A DNA stretch of 35,347 nt, from assembly GCF_000513275.1 (NCBI RefSeq), contig NZ_CBVJ010000094.1, positions 1 through 35,347 on the forward strand, in the 5' to 3' direction. The position numbers and the translations under genes are program-made. The notes beneath the pieces were generated by a model. That model made no database searches and was not told the origin of the DNA. It saw nothing but the letters and a program-made list of their open reading frames with translations. Shown here piece after piece: positions 1 to 10,406 of this stretch (within the stretch, counting starts at the first letter, position 1; every line of letters starts with the position of its first letter). The DNA comes from Paenibacillus gorillae (GTDB lineage Bacteria; Bacillota; Bacilli; Paenibacillales; Paenibacillaceae).

Positions 1-50
1 AGAGAATCTTCGAAAAGTCAGACTGAACTCGCACGCTCCGCTCTCACACT
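1..50 (+). repeat. 50-bp direct repeat, copy 1
   Basis: Bases 1-50 are identical to bases 171-220. The copies start 170 bases apart, so the unit could be a 170-bp tandem repeat whose earlier copies lie outside the window. The sequence between the copies contains runs of short inverted matches but no protein frame. The origin is unknown. Confidence 0.85.
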
Positions 51-170
51 TCTTCACTGCGCAAAATGCCTCCCCCACATCGCTGTTCAAGAGCATGTGA
101 GCGCTGCGCGTCACGGTTCATTCTGCCGTTCTTGATTCCATCTTATCGTTCGCCTATGCGAACTAGATGG

Positions 171-220
171 AGAGAATCTTCGAAAAGTCAGACTGAACTC
201 GCACGCTCCGCTCTCACACT
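171..220 (+). repeat. 50-bp direct repeat, copy 2
   Basis: Exact copy of bases 1-50. After base 220 the sequence no longer follows what comes after copy 1, so only 50 bases are shared on the right side. Confidence 0.85.
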
Positions 221-590
221 ATGAAAAGCTTGTGAAGCTCCTTCCTTCGGCTCCACTAAAAATCCTCCACAACTATCATTAAGCAATCTACCGCTCATAA
301 TTTCGCTAAATCAGCATGGAATTTCTCTATGTCCTAATCGAATTCAAATTTCGTTGGCTTAGTGTAAGAAAGTTCACTTGGGCGGAATTTGATTTCGCAA
401 TAAAGATAAAATTGTACTTAATTGCCCAAAATCAGCTTAAATCCAACAAAAGGCTAGAATATAGAGAAAAAGTTGAAGTTAATAGCGAAGTTTTATTCTT
501 TAGTTACCAGGCGACAATTACACCAGCAGCTAGAGGTGAATAATCGATAGCATGAACAGTCTATATCAGATTAGTTAGTTTTACATTTTG

Positions 591-735
591 CGGATATACA
601 GAGGTAACACCTTAAATGCACCATCCGGCGTAAGAGCACTGTTGTTAAGAAAATAGCAAGTTATACATCGGTCGGTCTATATGCATAGGTAATAGCTTGA
701 ACGTACTATCCGATGCACGAGCACTGTTAGCAATT
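591..735 (+). repeat. Two diverged tandem copies of a ~60-bp sequence
   Basis: Bases 591-650 and 673-735 can be aligned. Both run cgg-tata, then aggtaa, an accttaa/gcttgaa segment, a (c/t)atccg segment and finally a shared gagcactgtt block. The copies start about 82 bases apart and are clearly diverged, so this is an old duplication. No coding frame runs through both copies. Confidence 0.5.
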
Positions 736-951
736 AAAAATATAAAATAATTAAATGGGTGCGAATAGAGTTAATCAAGCACGTTATGGGCCGCATGAGT
801 CGCATAAGATATGCGTACGTTTTGAAGCAATGCCCTGCGCAAAAAGCATACGTTTAGTTTTGTCACCAGCACTTGTCCTCATCCCTTTCGCTGCATACTA
901 GCTTGCGCCCCCGCTATACCGCCCCAGAGCGCTTTACTGCCCTTCTAACGC

Positions 952-993
952 AAAGAAGGACTGTCCCGGCACACGGGACAGTCCTTCTTTTTT
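952..993. terminator. Strong intrinsic terminator downstream of gltB
   Basis: A perfect 17-bp stem (952-968 with 974-990) closes a 5-base loop. On the plus strand it is followed by a run of T up to 993. Read on the minus strand, as gltB transcription would, it follows the stop codon by about 10 bases but has only a short T-rich tail. It may work in both directions, and it separates gltB from the repeat region to the left. Confidence 0.8.
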
Positions 994-1000
994 AGATTCA

Positions 1001-4000
1001 TTAGCCGCCTGTACGGGCGAGCTCTTTCATGCTGGCTTCGAACGCGGCGAGAAGCGCTGCGTCGTCTGCGAGGCCGGAATCTTCGGCTTTGCGGATATGC
1101 TCCAGCATTTTCTTGTAATCCTTCGGAATAACTTTGACAAATTTATTAAGCGAAGTGTCCCAATCGTTCAGTACGCGGGATGCGAGTCCGCTCTCTGTAT
1201 ATTGAACATGCTTCTCAAGCAAGCCTTTGAGTTCAGCAACGTCTGCCTCTTCTTCTACGCGCTCCAGCAGCACCATTTCGATGTTGCAGTTTTTGTAGAA
1301 CTCACCGTGCTCGTCATAGACGTAAGCAATACCGCCGGACATACCGGCTGCAAAGTTGCGTCCCGTGCTGCCGAGTACAACGACGCGGCCGCCTGTCATG
1401 TATTCGCAGCCATGGTCGCCCACGCCTTCTACCACGACTTTAACGCCGCTGTTACGGACAGCAAAGCGTTCGCCGGCAATACCACGGATGTAAGCTTCGC
1501 CATCCGTACCGCCATAAAGCGCCGTGTTGCCGATAATGACGTTGTCTTCAGCGATGAAAGTCGCTTTCGGCGATGGAGCAACGATGAGCTTGCCGCCGGA
1601 AAGACCTTTGCCGACGTAGTCATTGGAGTCGCCTTCAAGCGAGAGCGTAATGCCTTTCGGTACGAATGCGCCAAAGCTTTGGCCGGCAGAGCCGACAAAA
1701 TGGAACGAGATCGTATCCTCAGGCAGTCCTTTCGCGCCGTAGCGGCGTGTTACTTCGCTGCCAAGCACCGTACCAACAACGCGGTTCGTGTTGCAGATCG
1801 CGAACGAGCCGCGCACACGCTCGCCGCTTTCCAGCGCCGATTGCGCTGCAGGAACGAGCTGCTGCATGTCGAGTGACAGCTCCAGGCCGTGGTTCTGCTG
1901 TTGCACATTATGGCGAGCAGCATCTTGCGGCACTTCAGGCTGGTGAAGCAGCGGCGAAAGATCCAGACCCTTCGCTTTGTAATGGTTCAGAAGCTGCTTC
2001 GTCTCAAGAACGTCAACGCGTCCCACCATCTCTTGAATGGTACGGAAGCCAAGCTCTGCCATAATTTCACGAAGCTCTGCTGCAACGAATTTCAAGTAGT
2101 TCACGACATGACTCGGATCGCCCATGAACTTCGCACGAAGCTCAGGGTTTTGCGTAGCGACGCCGACTGGACAAGTATCCAGCTGGCAGACACGCATCAT
2201 AACGCAGCCCAGTACAACGAGCGGAGCCGTCGAGAAGCCGTACTCCTCAGCACCGAGCAGCACCGCAATTGCAACGTCGCGGCCGTTCATCATTTTGCCG
2301 TCCGTCTCGATAACGACACGGTCGCGCAGGTTGTTGATCATCAGCGTTTGATGCGTCTCAGCAAGACCCAGCTCCCACGGCAGACCAGCATGGCGAATGG
2401 AGTTCATCGGCGATGCGCCGGTACCACCATCATAGCCGCTGACCATAATAACGTCAGCGCGTGCTTTTGCAACACCTGCAGCGATTGTACCAACGCCAAC
2501 CTCGGATACGAGCTTCACGTTGATGCGAGCACGAGGATTCGCGTTTTTAAGGTCATGGATCAGCTCTGCCAAGTCCTCGATCGAATAAATATCATGATGC
2601 GGAGGCGGCGAGATCAAACCTACGCCAGGCGTAGAGCCGCGAACCTCGGCTACCCATGGGTAAACCTTACGGCCAGGCAGCTGTCCGCCTTCGCCAGGCT
2701 TAGCGCCTTGCGCCATTTTAATCTGGATCTCATCGGCATTGACCAAGTAGTTGCTCGTTACGCCAAACCGGCCCGATGCGACCTGCTTGATTGAGCTTCG
2801 GCGGGAATCGCCGTTCGCATCCGGAATGAAGCGCGCCGGATCTTCGCCGCCCTCGCCCGTATTCGATTTGCCACCGATCCGGTTCATCGCAATCGCAAGG
2901 CTCTCATGCGCTTCCTTGCTGATGGAGCCGAAGGACATGGCGCCCGTCTTGAACCGTTTCAGAATCGATTCTACCGACTCAACTTCCTCAAGCGGAACGG
3001 ATTGCAGTCCGTCCTTGAATTTCAACAACGAGCGAAGCATCGTATGCTTCTTGTCTTCGCCTTGTACGAGGGACGAAAACTTCTTGTACAGCTTGTAATC
3101 ATTGGCGCGGGAAGCCATTTGCAGCGTATGAATCGTTTGCGGGCTGAACAAATGCTCTTCGCCGTCTTTCCGCCATTGATACTCGCCGCCGGAATCCAGT
3201 TCTTTCTCGCCGCCCTCTTGCTCAGCGAACGCTTTGTCATGGTATTTCAACGCCTCTTCGGCGATCACGTCAAGACCGATGCCGCCAATACGCGATGGTG
3301 TCCAAGTGAAGTACTGGTCGATCAGCTCTTCTTTCAAGCCAACCGCTTCAAATATTTGCGCGCCGCGATACGATTGAACGGTCGAAATGCCCATTTTGGA
3401 CAATACTTTCGTTACGCCCTTCGTCGCCGCTTTAATATAGTTTTTGACCGCTTTCTCATGCGAAATATTGCGCAGCAAGCCCTGGCGGATCATATCGTCA
3501 AGCGATTCAAACGCCAAGTACGGATTAACCGCGCTTACGCCGTAGCCAAGAAGCAGCGCGTAGTGATGTACTTCACGCGGATCGCCGGATTCAAGCAGGA
3601 TCGCAACCTTCGTACGTGTACCTTGACGAATCAGATGGTGATGCAAAGCAGATACGGCAAGCAATGCCGGAATCGCCGCATTTTCACGGTCAACGCCACG
3701 GTCGGACAAGATCAGAATGTTGTGGCCCTTGTCGATGACGCGGTCTGCCGCCTCGCACATGAGATCAAGCGCGGAACGGAGTCCCTCTTCACCCTCGGAC
3801 GCCGTAAAGAAGATCGGCAGTGTGATGGACTTGAAGCCCTCACGGCGAACATGACGCAGCTTCGCGAACTGCTCGTTGGACAAGATCGGCGTATCCAGCT
3901 TAATGTGGCGCGCGCTTTCGGGTTCCGGCTTCAGCAGGTTGCGCTCCGGTCCAATCGTCGTGCCGACAGCTGTAATAATTTCTTCACGGATCGCATCGAT

Positions 4001-5602
4001 CGGCGGATTCGTTACTTGAGCGAACAGCTGCTTGAAGTAGTTGTACAAGCGCTGAGGGCGCTCTGACAATATCGCAAGCGGAGCATCGTAACCCATCGAC
4101 GAGATCGGCTCTTGACCGCTGCTCGCCATCGGCTCCAGCACTTTGCGAAGATCTTCAAACGTATAGCCAAATGCCTGCTGGCGCTGCTGTACCGTCTCGT
4201 GATCCAATTCTGGCAGCTCCGGAGCGTCCGGCAGATCTTCGAGACCAACGAGATGCTCATCAAGCCATTCGCGGTAAGGCTGTTCGAAAGCGACCTTCGC
4301 TTTCACTTCCTCATCTGGAATAATGCGGCCCTCTTCCGTATCGATAAGCAGCATTTTGCCTGGACGCAAACGGTCTTTGTACAGAATGTTTTCCGGCGGA
4401 ATCTCAACCGTCCCCGCCTCGGAACCAAGAATGATATGATCATCTTTCGTTACATAGTAACGCGCAGGACGCAGTCCGTTCCGGTCAAGATACGCACAGA
4501 TTTTCGAGCCGTCTGTAATTGCCATTGCAGCCGGTCCGTCCCATGGTTCCATGAGCGTGCTATGGTATTCGTAGAACGCTTTTTTGTCATCGTCCATGCC
4601 TTCATCATTGGACCAAGGCTCCGGAACCATCATCATTGCCACATGCGGCAGCGAGCGGCCCGAGAGGAACAGGAATTCAAGCGAGTTGTCGAACATCGCT
4701 GTATCCGAACCGTCCGGATTGATAACCGGCTTCACTTTGTCCATATCCTCACCGAATAATTCGGTTTCGAACAGCGTCTGACGAGCGTGCATCCAGTTGA
4801 CATTGCCACGGAGCGTGTTGATCTCGCCGTTGTGAATCAAATAATGGAACGGATGCGCGCGCTCCCAGCTTGGGAACGTGTTTGTGCTGAAACGGGAGTG
4901 AACGAGCGCCATAGCCGATACAACAGACTCGTCGTTCAGCTCCTGATAGAAGGAGCGAACCTGCTCCGTCGTGAGCATCCCTTTGTAAACGATCTTTTTA
5001 CTCGACAAGCTAGGGAAGTAGAACATCTCTCCGCCTTCCTTGCCGGAATAACGGATAGCCAGCTCCGCGCGTTTGCGGATGACGTACAGCTTGCGTTCAA
5101 AAGCAAGAACATCCTTCAAGCTTTCGTTTTTGCCGATAAATACTTGACGCACATATGGTTTAACGGAAAGCGCCGATTCGCCCAGCTTGCCGTCGTCTGT
5201 CGGAACAGTACGCCAGCCCACTAGCGATTGGCCTTCCTCTTTAATAATGTTTTCCAGGTCGCGCTCGAAAGCGCTGCGGATTTGCTCATCTTGCGGCATA
5301 AAGAGCATGCCAACGGCATATTCTCCCTCTTGCGGCAGTTGAATCTCCTGCTTCTTCAATTCCCGAGCGAAAAAGTCATGTGGAATTTGAAGCAAAATTC
5401 CCGCGCCATCCCCCGTGTTTGGTTCGCTGCCTTGACCGCCGCGATGCTCCATGTTCTCCAGAAGCGTAAGCGCTTGGCGAATGACGGTATGCGATTTTTT
5501 ACCTTTGATGTTTGCTACAAATCCCATGCCGCATGCGTCTTTCTCAAATCGCGGATCATAAAGTCCTTGCTTCGGCGGTAATCCAAAAATTTTCTCTTTC
5601 AT
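1001..5602 (-). CDS. gltB: Glutamate synthase large subunit
   Basis: Large (alpha) subunit of glutamate synthase, which takes the amide nitrogen of glutamine and, with 2-oxoglutarate, makes two glutamates; a cytosolic enzyme of ammonia assimilation. The protein has 1533 residues, the usual length. Domains in order: N-terminal class II glutamine amidotransferase with the likely catalytic cysteine at Cys24 (context DACGMGF; a short propeptide would be removed), central domain about 470-760, FMN-binding synthase domain about 820-1190 with the iron-sulfur cysteines in [16 protein letters not shown] near 1131-1143, and a C-terminal GXGXG domain. The ATG is preceded by AGAGGT at good spacing. The NADPH-oxidising small subunit (gltD; gltB in B. 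subtilis naming, where this gene is gltA) is not next to it: a terminator follows directly. No gltC-type regulator is nearby. The small subunit is presumably encoded elsewhere. Confidence 0.97.
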   Translation of the reverse strand: MKEKIFGLPPKQGLYDPRFEKDACGMGFVANIKGKKSHTVIRQALTLLENMEHRGGQGSEPNTGDGAGILLQIPHDFFARELKKQEIQLPQEGEYAVGMLFMPQDEQIRSAFERDLENIIKEEGQSLVGWRTVPTDDGKLGESALSVKPYVRQVFIGKNESLKDVLAFERKLYVIRKRAELAIRYSGKEGGEMFYFPSLSSKKIVYKGMLTTEQVRSFYQELNDESVVSAMALVHSRFSTNTFPSWERAHPFHYLIHNGEINTLRGNVNWMHARQTLFETELFGEDMDKVKPVINPDGSDTAMFDNSLEFLFLSGRSLPHVAMMMVPEPWSNDEGMDDDKKAFYEYHSTLMEPWDGPAAMAITDGSKICAYLDRNGLRPARYYVTKDDHIILGSEAGTVEIPPENILYKDRLRPGKMLLIDTEEGRIIPDEEVKAKVAFEQPYREWLDEHLVGLEDLPDAPELPELDHETVQQRQQAFGYTFEDLRKVLEPMASSGQEPISSMGYDAPLAILSERPQRLYNYFKQLFAQVTNPPIDAIREEIITAVGTTIGPERNLLKPEPESARHIKLDTPILSNEQFAKLRHVRREGFKSITLPIFFTASEGEEGLRSALDLMCEAADRVIDKGHNILILSDRGVDRENAAIPALLAVSALHHHLIRQGTRTKVAILLESGDPREVHHYALLLGYGVSAVNPYLAFESLDDMIRQGLLRNISHEKAVKNYIKAATKGVTKVLSKMGISTVQSYRGAQIFEAVGLKEELIDQYFTWTPSRIGGIGLDVIAEEALKYHDKAFAEQEGGEKELDSGGEYQWRKDGEEHLFSPQTIHTLQMASRANDYKLYKKFSSLVQGEDKKHTMLRSLLKFKDGLQSVPLEEVESVESILKRFKTGAMSFGSISKEAHESLAIAMNRIGGKSNTGEGGEDPARFIPDANGDSRRSSIKQVASGRFGVTSNYLVNADEIQIKMAQGAKPGEGGQLPGRKVYPWVAEVRGSTPGVGLISPPPHHDIYSIEDLAELIHDLKNANPRARINVKLVSEVGVGTIAAGVAKARADVIMVSGYDGGTGASPMNSIRHAGLPWELGLAETHQTLMINNLRDRVVIETDGKMMNGRDVAIAVLLGAEEYGFSTAPLVVLGCVMMRVCQLDTCPVGVATQNPELRAKFMGDPSHVVNYLKFVAAELREIMAELGFRTIQEMVGRVDVLETKQLLNHYKAKGLDLSPLLHQPEVPQDAARHNVQQQNHGLELSLDMQQLVPAAQSALESGERVRGSFAICNTNRVVGTVLGSEVTRRYGAKGLPEDTISFHFVGSAGQSFGAFVPKGITLSLEGDSNDYVGKGLSGGKLIVAPSPKATFIAEDNVIIGNTALYGGTDGEAYIRGIAGERFAVRNSGVKVVVEGVGDHGCEYMTGGRVVVLGSTGRNFAAGMSGGIAYVYDEHGEFYKNCNIEMVLLERVEEEADVAELKGLLEKHVQYTESGLASRVLNDWDTSLNKFVKVIPKDYKKMLEHIRKAEDSGLADDAALLAAFEASMKELARTGG

Positions 5603-6051
5603 CCTGTGCTACCTCTCTTACAGAAGATTTTTGGGCAAGCATTGTGAAACCAAGCCATTTCATCGAGCGAACGGTGCGCTATAAATGGTCTCATTGACAA
5701 TTGCGTGGAACGGTGCAGGCGAGGCGCTTCGGCGAGCCGCAAGCCGTTCGTGAATAATCCTTGTCGAAATCGCGTGAATATTCAGCCTTTCAACGTGAAT
5801 CCAAACTTTTTCCTACCAAACAAAGGATATTGTTCGTATTGCATTGAAGATGTCATTATTACGCCAATATCGACCAGGGTTGACCTTTTCCCGAGCGGTA
5901 TCCTGTCATTTCAGCTTGTAATTTATCTTATCATCATGCCAAAACGGAAGCAATTTAATATTTTTTATGATTGTGATAAAGTTTAGTTCGCACCTTATTG
6001 TTCGGTTATTCACCTGCTTCTTCAATTATTTTAACAAAGGACGTGACCTTA
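5603..6051. other. Divergent intergenic region between gltB and an SGNH hydrolase
   Basis: About 450 bases separating two divergent start codons. It must contain both promoters, but no pair of -35/-10 boxes is convincing on either strand. The gltB-proximal side has TTGTCA and TTTATA fragments at poor spacing. The right half (5900-5990) is AT-rich, which fits promoter DNA for the hydrolase. The heptamer CGTGAAT occurs three times between about 5745 and 5800; whether this is a binding site for a regulator is open. A 93-codon open frame here (5705-5986) has no supporting features. Confidence 0.5.
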
Positions 6052-7383
6052 GTGTATAGAAAATATAGGGATAAAATCATTAGGCCTGCCGCACTTTTAC
6101 TCGCTTGTGCCATGTTCATAAATGCAGCTTGGACAGGTGTTTCCAATACCGCTTACGCTGGAGGCAATCCGACAGACCAAGCAGCTCAGCAAGGCGGATA
6201 TTACCGGATTGTCGCTCTTGGCGATTCGATAACCGCAGGGTACGAATCCGGATTTTCCGAACATTCGACTCCTTACGGCTACGTGGAGCATCTTTTCGAG
6301 CAATCTCTCTTTCTTGGCAATCGAACGGCTTATACGAATTATGGATTACTCGGATTAAGGACAACAGGCTTGCACGCGCTCGTTCAAGCGGCGGCTGAAG
6401 GCCGGCTGGCAAACCCCGATGATATTCAGAAGAAGCTTCCTGATCCAAGAGCGAAGGACATTGTCTCCCAGACAAAGGAGCTGAACACTTCCCTGAAGCA
6501 GGCCGACTTAATTGTCATGACGATCGGCGGCAACGACCTGTTTGACGTGATGATCAAGCTCCAGCAAAAATCGCCAATCGATGAAGCGAATGCGCTGCTG
6601 GAAGACCTGCTGAATACTTACGAGAAAGAGCTGGAAGCAGCGCTGCGGATAATCGTCAAGCTGAATCCAGATGCAACGATCGCCGTAGCGGATCAATATC
6701 TGCCTGTTCCTGCCCCTTTGAAGGTCGGATCGTTTACCATCCCGCTATTCCCTGAAGTGCAGCGCCAGTTTTTGCTGACCGGCCTCGGACAGCTTCATGA
6801 TCGTCTGAATGGCATTGTCTACAGGTTGAATAGTGAAGGTGCCCATGCTCTGGCGGTAAATATTAGCGCACCGTTTCTCGGGAGCGAGACAAAGCTTACT
6901 TCCATTGCAGACGGAGATGTTCATCCCAACCGCCAAGGCTATACCGCCATCGGCCGCGCTTTCTCCAAAGCGGTCTGGGGAAGCTATCGCACCGTCCGGC
7001 CGCGAGCGGCAAACGTGCCTATTTCCATTGTCGCATCGGGTAAAGAACTGCCGGCAAACGCCTCCAAACCGATTATCCGGGATGGCCGCACCTTTGTCGC
7101 CATGCGCGATATCACAGATGCGCTAGGCGCCAAGCTAAGCTGGAGCTCGTCCGCACAAACCGCGAGTATCGAATACAATGGGCATCGTGTGTCATTCGCC
7201 ATCGGATCGAAGTACGTTGTCATAGACGGGAAACGCACCGAACTCAAGAGTCCGCCAGCATTTTTGAGCGCCGAGAAAGGAAGTCCGGGAAAGACTTATT
7301 TGCCGCTAGCCGCCTTGTCGGATTCGCTTGGTCTTCAGGTCGTATACAGGAACCAGCTGCAAACGGTATTTATCAATAAATAA
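6052..7383 (+). CDS. Exported SGNH/GDSL hydrolase with C-terminal copper-amine-oxidase-N-like domain
   Basis: Predicted secreted esterase or lipase-type hydrolase; the substrate is unknown. I chose GTG at 6052 because AAAGGA lies 10 bases upstream and a signal peptide (basic start, hydrophobic run, AYA cleavage-like site near residue 37) then follows directly; the frame stays open upstream to a TTG at 5998. From GTG the protein has 443 residues. SGNH motifs: block I GDSIT with the nucleophile near Ser59, GGND near 159-162, and DVHPN near 289-293 supplying Asp and His. The last ~100 residues (VAMRDITDALG ... LPLAALSDSLGL) match the copper amine oxidase N-terminal type domain that Paenibacillus appends to many exported proteins, thought to mediate envelope association rather than copper chemistry. 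It is monocistronic. Confidence 0.85.
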   Translation: MYRKYRDKIIRPAALLLACAMFINAAWTGVSNTAYAGGNPTDQAAQQGGYYRIVALGDSITAGYESGFSEHSTPYGYVEHLFEQSLFLGNRTAYTNYGLLGLRTTGLHALVQAAAEGRLANPDDIQKKLPDPRAKDIVSQTKELNTSLKQADLIVMTIGGNDLFDVMIKLQQKSPIDEANALLEDLLNTYEKELEAALRIIVKLNPDATIAVADQYLPVPAPLKVGSFTIPLFPEVQRQFLLTGLGQLHDRLNGIVYRLNSEGAHALAVNISAPFLGSETKLTSIADGDVHPNRQGYTAIGRAFSKAVWGSYRTVRPRAANVPISIVASGKELPANASKPIIRDGRTFVAMRDITDALGAKLSWSSSAQTASIEYNGHRVSFAIGSKYVVIDGKRTELKSPPAFLSAEKGSPGKTYLPLAALSDSLGLQVVYRNQLQTVFINK

Positions 7384-7544
7384 AATACCTTTGAGCAGCC
7401 CGATTCGAATGTTTTTAAACACCATTATGATAAAAACAACCCGATGCGTCCATGTACGATTTAGCGTTATGTTTGCATCATTTGTCACATTGCAGCGATT
7501 TCATATGCATTTATCTGAAAAACAGTGCAAACTGACCACACCAT

Positions 7545-7585
7545 AAAAAAACGTCTGGAGTTAACATTCACTCCAGACGTTTTTT
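7545..7585. terminator. Bidirectional terminator between the SGNH hydrolase and yhgE
   Basis: An 11-bp perfect stem (7551-7561 with 7570-7580) encloses an 8-base loop and is flanked by A6 on the left and T5 on the right. It lies just past the yhgE stop and 161 bases past the SGNH hydrolase, so it can end both convergent transcripts. Confidence 0.85.
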
Positions 7586-7589
7586 ATAA

Positions 7590-9608
7590 TCAGGCAGCTG
7601 TCAATTCTGTGTTTCCTGCATGCTTGCGATGAACAATGACAAAGTATGCGAGCGTCAGCAAGCTAAAGATAGCAAAGAATAGGAGGAGCACACCTGTGTT
7701 TGACCACAATACCGAAGCATCTCCGCTTGAGATGACCGCTTTAAAGCCCGATACAGTGTAGCTCATTGGCAGCCAAGCGTTAAATGCCTGCATCCAGCCC
7801 GGAATCAATTCCAGCGGGAACGTACCTGCCGAAGTCGTCAATTGGAAGATAAGAACGACGATGGCGATGAAACGGCCCGGCTGATCGAATACCGTGACCA
7901 GGAATTGAATTAAGCTCATAAAAGTGATGCTTGTAATGAAGCTGAACAAGAAGAACTGTCCTACATTTTGCACATGAAGATCCAATCCGTACAACAATAC
8001 TGCATCAACAATTACCGTTTGAATAAGGCCTACTCCAGCCATGACGAGCAGCTTGCTGACGAACCAGCTCCAGCCGCTGGCTGGTTGAACAGCCGGCTCT
8101 CTTACTGCAAATACGATCGTCAGCAGCAAGGCACCGACAAACAAGCCAAGCGAAATGAAGTAAGGTGCAAAACCGGTACCGTAGTTCGGAACGCCGTCGT
8201 GAATAACAGTCTCTACATCAATCGGACTAGCAAACATATCGAACATATCGTCACCAGCATGAAGCGTCGAAGTCTTGCTTGCCGCTTCGCTCAGCTTGCT
8301 GGATAATTCGCCTGTGCCATCCGTCAACTGAACCAAACCGCTGCTTAGCTGATTCGCACCAGTAGCGAGCTGGCTGGAGCCGTCCGCAACCGTTGCTACG
8401 CCTGCCGACAGCTGATTCAAGCCGCCATGCAGCTTCGCAGCGCCCGCTTGCAGCGAGCCTGATCCTGCGGCCAGTTTCTGCCCGCCGGCCGATGCCTCTT
8501 GCAGCTTCGAGCCGAACGTATCCATACCTGCAGCCAGCTTATCCAGACCGCCAGTCAACGAAGCAGCTCCGCCGCTCAGTTGCTGCTGTCCGTCCGCCGA
8601 AGCTTTGGCGCCTGCAGCCAGCTTCTTGCTTTGCTCTACCATTTGCTTGAAGTTTGCATCGTCAGCCAGACCCGGTACCGCAGCCGCATACTGCTCAAGC
8701 GCATGGGACAGCTGATCAGCTCCTGCCGCTACTTGTGCAGAGCCGGCAGCTGATTGTTTGAGTCCCTGCTCCAATTGCTTTGCTCCTTTATCAGCCTTAG
8801 CAGCGCCATCCTGCAGCTGGCCGCTTGCACCTGCCAGCTGATTCAAGCCTGAGCTGAGCGAGCCGATGCCTTTGTTCAAATCCTTTGCCCCTTTTTCCAG
8901 ATCGGAGCTTCCTGTAACCAGTTGGTTGACACCGTTCTTAACAGCTAAGGAACCGTCGCTAAGCTTAGCCAAATTAGCCGCAATCGTGGCTGCTCCATCC
9001 TTAGCGCTCAATGTTCCGTCGTTAATTTGCGTTGCGCCGTCGCTAGCCGCGCCTAGACCGTCCGCCAGCACGGTTACCTGCTCGAATACGGTACGTGCAT
9101 ATTCCTTCGTAACCTCTTTGTTCAACTGCGCTTTCATCGTCTCAATGGCTGTATTCCCGATTTGCGCCGAGAGGAAGTTCAGGCTCTCGTTAGGTAAATA
9201 GCGGATAACAGCAGGTGCAGGTTTGTCAGAGGTCAATGTCGCCGCTTGCGCGGAGAAGTTCTCCGGAATTTCGATGGCCATGTAGTAGCGGTTATCCCTC
9301 AAGCCTTGCTCCGCTGCTTCCTTATCCACGAAATCCCATTTGAACCTGGGATTATCCTTCAGCTTATTAATGAACTGATCGCCGATCGCAAGCTGCTTGC
9401 CGTTTAATTCAGCGCCTGCATCAGAATTGACGACGGCCACAGGCAATTCATCCATCTTGCTGTACGGGTCCCAGAACGCCCCCAGGAACAATCCGCTGTA
9501 AAGCACCGGTACCATTAATATGGCGATCACCGGAATAAGCACTTTACGGTTTTTAATGATGGCAGACAGCTCGCTGCCGAATTGACGCAACCCTTTCATC
9601 TCAGCCAC
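7590..9608 (-). CDS. yhgE: YhgE/Pip family membrane protein (ABC-2-like)
   Basis: 672-residue membrane protein of the YhgE/Pip (phage infection protein) family. One membrane helix lies near residues 20-40 and is followed by the typical extracytoplasmic NSDAGAELNG segment. A long region (about 195-440) is built from short xxxLxxG repeats rich in Gly, Ala, Ser and Gln, expected to form an extended coiled or helical stalk. The C-terminal ~190 residues hold about five to six membrane helices of ABC-2 permease type. Family members are tied to phage receptor function (Lactococcus Pip) and, in other Firmicutes, to protein secretion or antimicrobial tolerance; the role here is not determined. The tetR gene lies 171 bases upstream on the same strand, the same neighbourhood as yhgD-yhgE of B. 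subtilis, so repression by that protein is the likely control. Confidence 0.9.
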   Translation of the reverse strand: MAEMKGLRQFGSELSAIIKNRKVLIPVIAILMVPVLYSGLFLGAFWDPYSKMDELPVAVVNSDAGAELNGKQLAIGDQFINKLKDNPRFKWDFVDKEAAEQGLRDNRYYMAIEIPENFSAQAATLTSDKPAPAVIRYLPNESLNFLSAQIGNTAIETMKAQLNKEVTKEYARTVFEQVTVLADGLGAASDGATQINDGTLSAKDGAATIAANLAKLSDGSLAVKNGVNQLVTGSSDLEKGAKDLNKGIGSLSSGLNQLAGASGQLQDGAAKADKGAKQLEQGLKQSAAGSAQVAAGADQLSHALEQYAAAVPGLADDANFKQMVEQSKKLAAGAKASADGQQQLSGGAASLTGGLDKLAAGMDTFGSKLQEASAGGQKLAAGSGSLQAGAAKLHGGLNQLSAGVATVADGSSQLATGANQLSSGLVQLTDGTGELSSKLSEAASKTSTLHAGDDMFDMFASPIDVETVIHDGVPNYGTGFAPYFISLGLFVGALLLTIVFAVREPAVQPASGWSWFVSKLLVMAGVGLIQTVIVDAVLLYGLDLHVQNVGQFFLFSFITSITFMSLIQFLVTVFDQPGRFIAIVVLIFQLTTSAGTFPLELIPGWMQAFNAWLPMSYTVSGFKAVISSGDASVLWSNTGVLLLFFAIFSLLTLAYFVIVHRKHAGNTELTAA

Positions 9609-9641
9609 TCCTTCGTGTCGTAAACATCTCTCTTGTCCTTT

Positions 9642-9674
9642 TTGACCATTTAACTATTATAGTCATTCGGTCAA
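9642..9674 (-). promoter_or_regulatory. Candidate TetR operator around the yhgE -10 box
   Basis: TTGACC (9642-9647) and GGTCAA (9669-9674) form an inverted repeat with 21 bases between the arms. On the minus strand a perfect TATAAT lies inside it (9656-9661 on the plus strand), placed to serve as the yhgE -10 box; no good -35 is visible. A further GGTCATTT half-site begins at 9720. The same TGACC/GGTCA arms recur in front of the tetR gene. Operator function is inference. Confidence 0.5.
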
Positions 9675-9779
9675 TTCATTCGAAAATAATAACCGTCATC
9701 CGCCGGAGCTCCGATAAACGGTCATTTTATTACAGGATTGATATCTTTCTTATCGCTGACAGTCATCATCTTGCTTCAA

Positions 9780-10382
9780 TTAAGTAACTTCCGGCTCTCC
9801 GCTCAAACCATACCGGAACAACGTCGTCATATGGTCGCTCACGGCTTCCCTGCTCAATGGCTCACGCGTTCTGCCCCACTCGACCGCTAACGCAATATAG
9901 GTTCGGAAAATCAAATAAGCGGTTAGCTCGGGATTATCGCTGCGCAGCTCGCCTTGCTGAATGCCGATACGCACCTCTTGCTCGATAAAGGTGACGACCG
10001 CCCTCTCGATCTGGGCCAAGCCGTCCTGAACCGTTGGCGTCCTTACTTCCCATAGCTCTTGGTTCAGCTTGACGAACAGCTCATGCTGTTCTCTGAACTG
10101 CAATACGCCGTGGAGCGCACGGTTCAAGTTTTCGAAGAAAGGCTTCTTCCGGTCAATGCAAGCATTCGCTATCGCCTTCATTTCGGCCGTCATCTGCTTG
10201 ACGATTTCTTCGAACAGCACTTCTTTCGTAGCGAAAAACGTATAGATCGTCCCTTTGCCTACGCCGCCTAGCTTCGCAACAAGCTCCATCGTCGTTGCTT
10301 TGTAGCCGAACATCGCGAAGGATTTCGACGCGGCGTCTATAATTTGCTTTCTGCGGTCGATCGGCTTGCGTTCCGCTGCCAT
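9780..10382 (-). CDS. TetR/AcrR family transcriptional regulator
   Basis: 200-residue one-component repressor. The N-terminal helix-turn-helix (about residues 12-58: RKQIIDAASKSFAMFGYKAT, then GVGKGTIYTFFATKEVLFEEIV) is the standard TetR DNA-binding domain. The rest is an all-helical ligand-binding and dimer domain with no specific ligand signature. The start ATG has a GGAAGGAGGG-type ribosome binding site. It lies between kapB (68 bases upstream) and yhgE (171 bases downstream), all on the same strand. Inverted repeats with matching arms in front of this gene and in front of yhgE suggest that it represses itself and yhgE. The inducer is unknown. Confidence 0.9.
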   Translation of the reverse strand: MAAERKPIDRRKQIIDAASKSFAMFGYKATTMELVAKLGGVGKGTIYTFFATKEVLFEEIVKQMTAEMKAIANACIDRKKPFFENLNRALHGVLQFREQHELFVKLNQELWEVRTPTVQDGLAQIERAVVTFIEQEVRIGIQQGELRSDNPELTAYLIFRTYIALAVEWGRTREPLSREAVSDHMTTLFRYGLSGEPEVT

Positions 10383-10406
10383 TGCATTCCCTCCTTCCTA
10401 TAAAAC

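Larger units (their letters stand above)
1..951. other. Gene-poor, repeat-containing intergenic region
   Basis: About 950 bases without a gene I can support. The left part contains a 50-base direct repeat (1-50 and 171-220). The part around 591-735 contains two diverged copies of another sequence. The middle (about 300-560) is AT-rich compared with the flanks. One open frame at 316-543 (75 codons) has no ribosome binding site before its ATG and a biased, lysine-rich low-complexity composition, so I do not call it a gene. No tRNA, rRNA or promoter stands out. The window begins inside the repeat, so the element may extend further left. Confidence 0.6.

Noticed and set aside
316..543. 75-codon open frame in the left intergenic region
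   Set aside because: No ribosome binding site, no family resemblance, AT-rich biased composition.
1097..5581. Long open frames on the plus strand opposite gltB (for example 1889-2794 and 2906-4066)
   Set aside because: They mirror the codon bias of gltB on the other strand, have no recognisable domain and no consistent ribosome binding sites, while gltB is certain.
5705..5986. 93-codon open frame in the gltB-SGNH divergent region
   Set aside because: It occupies the expected promoter region of two divergent genes and shows no protein features.
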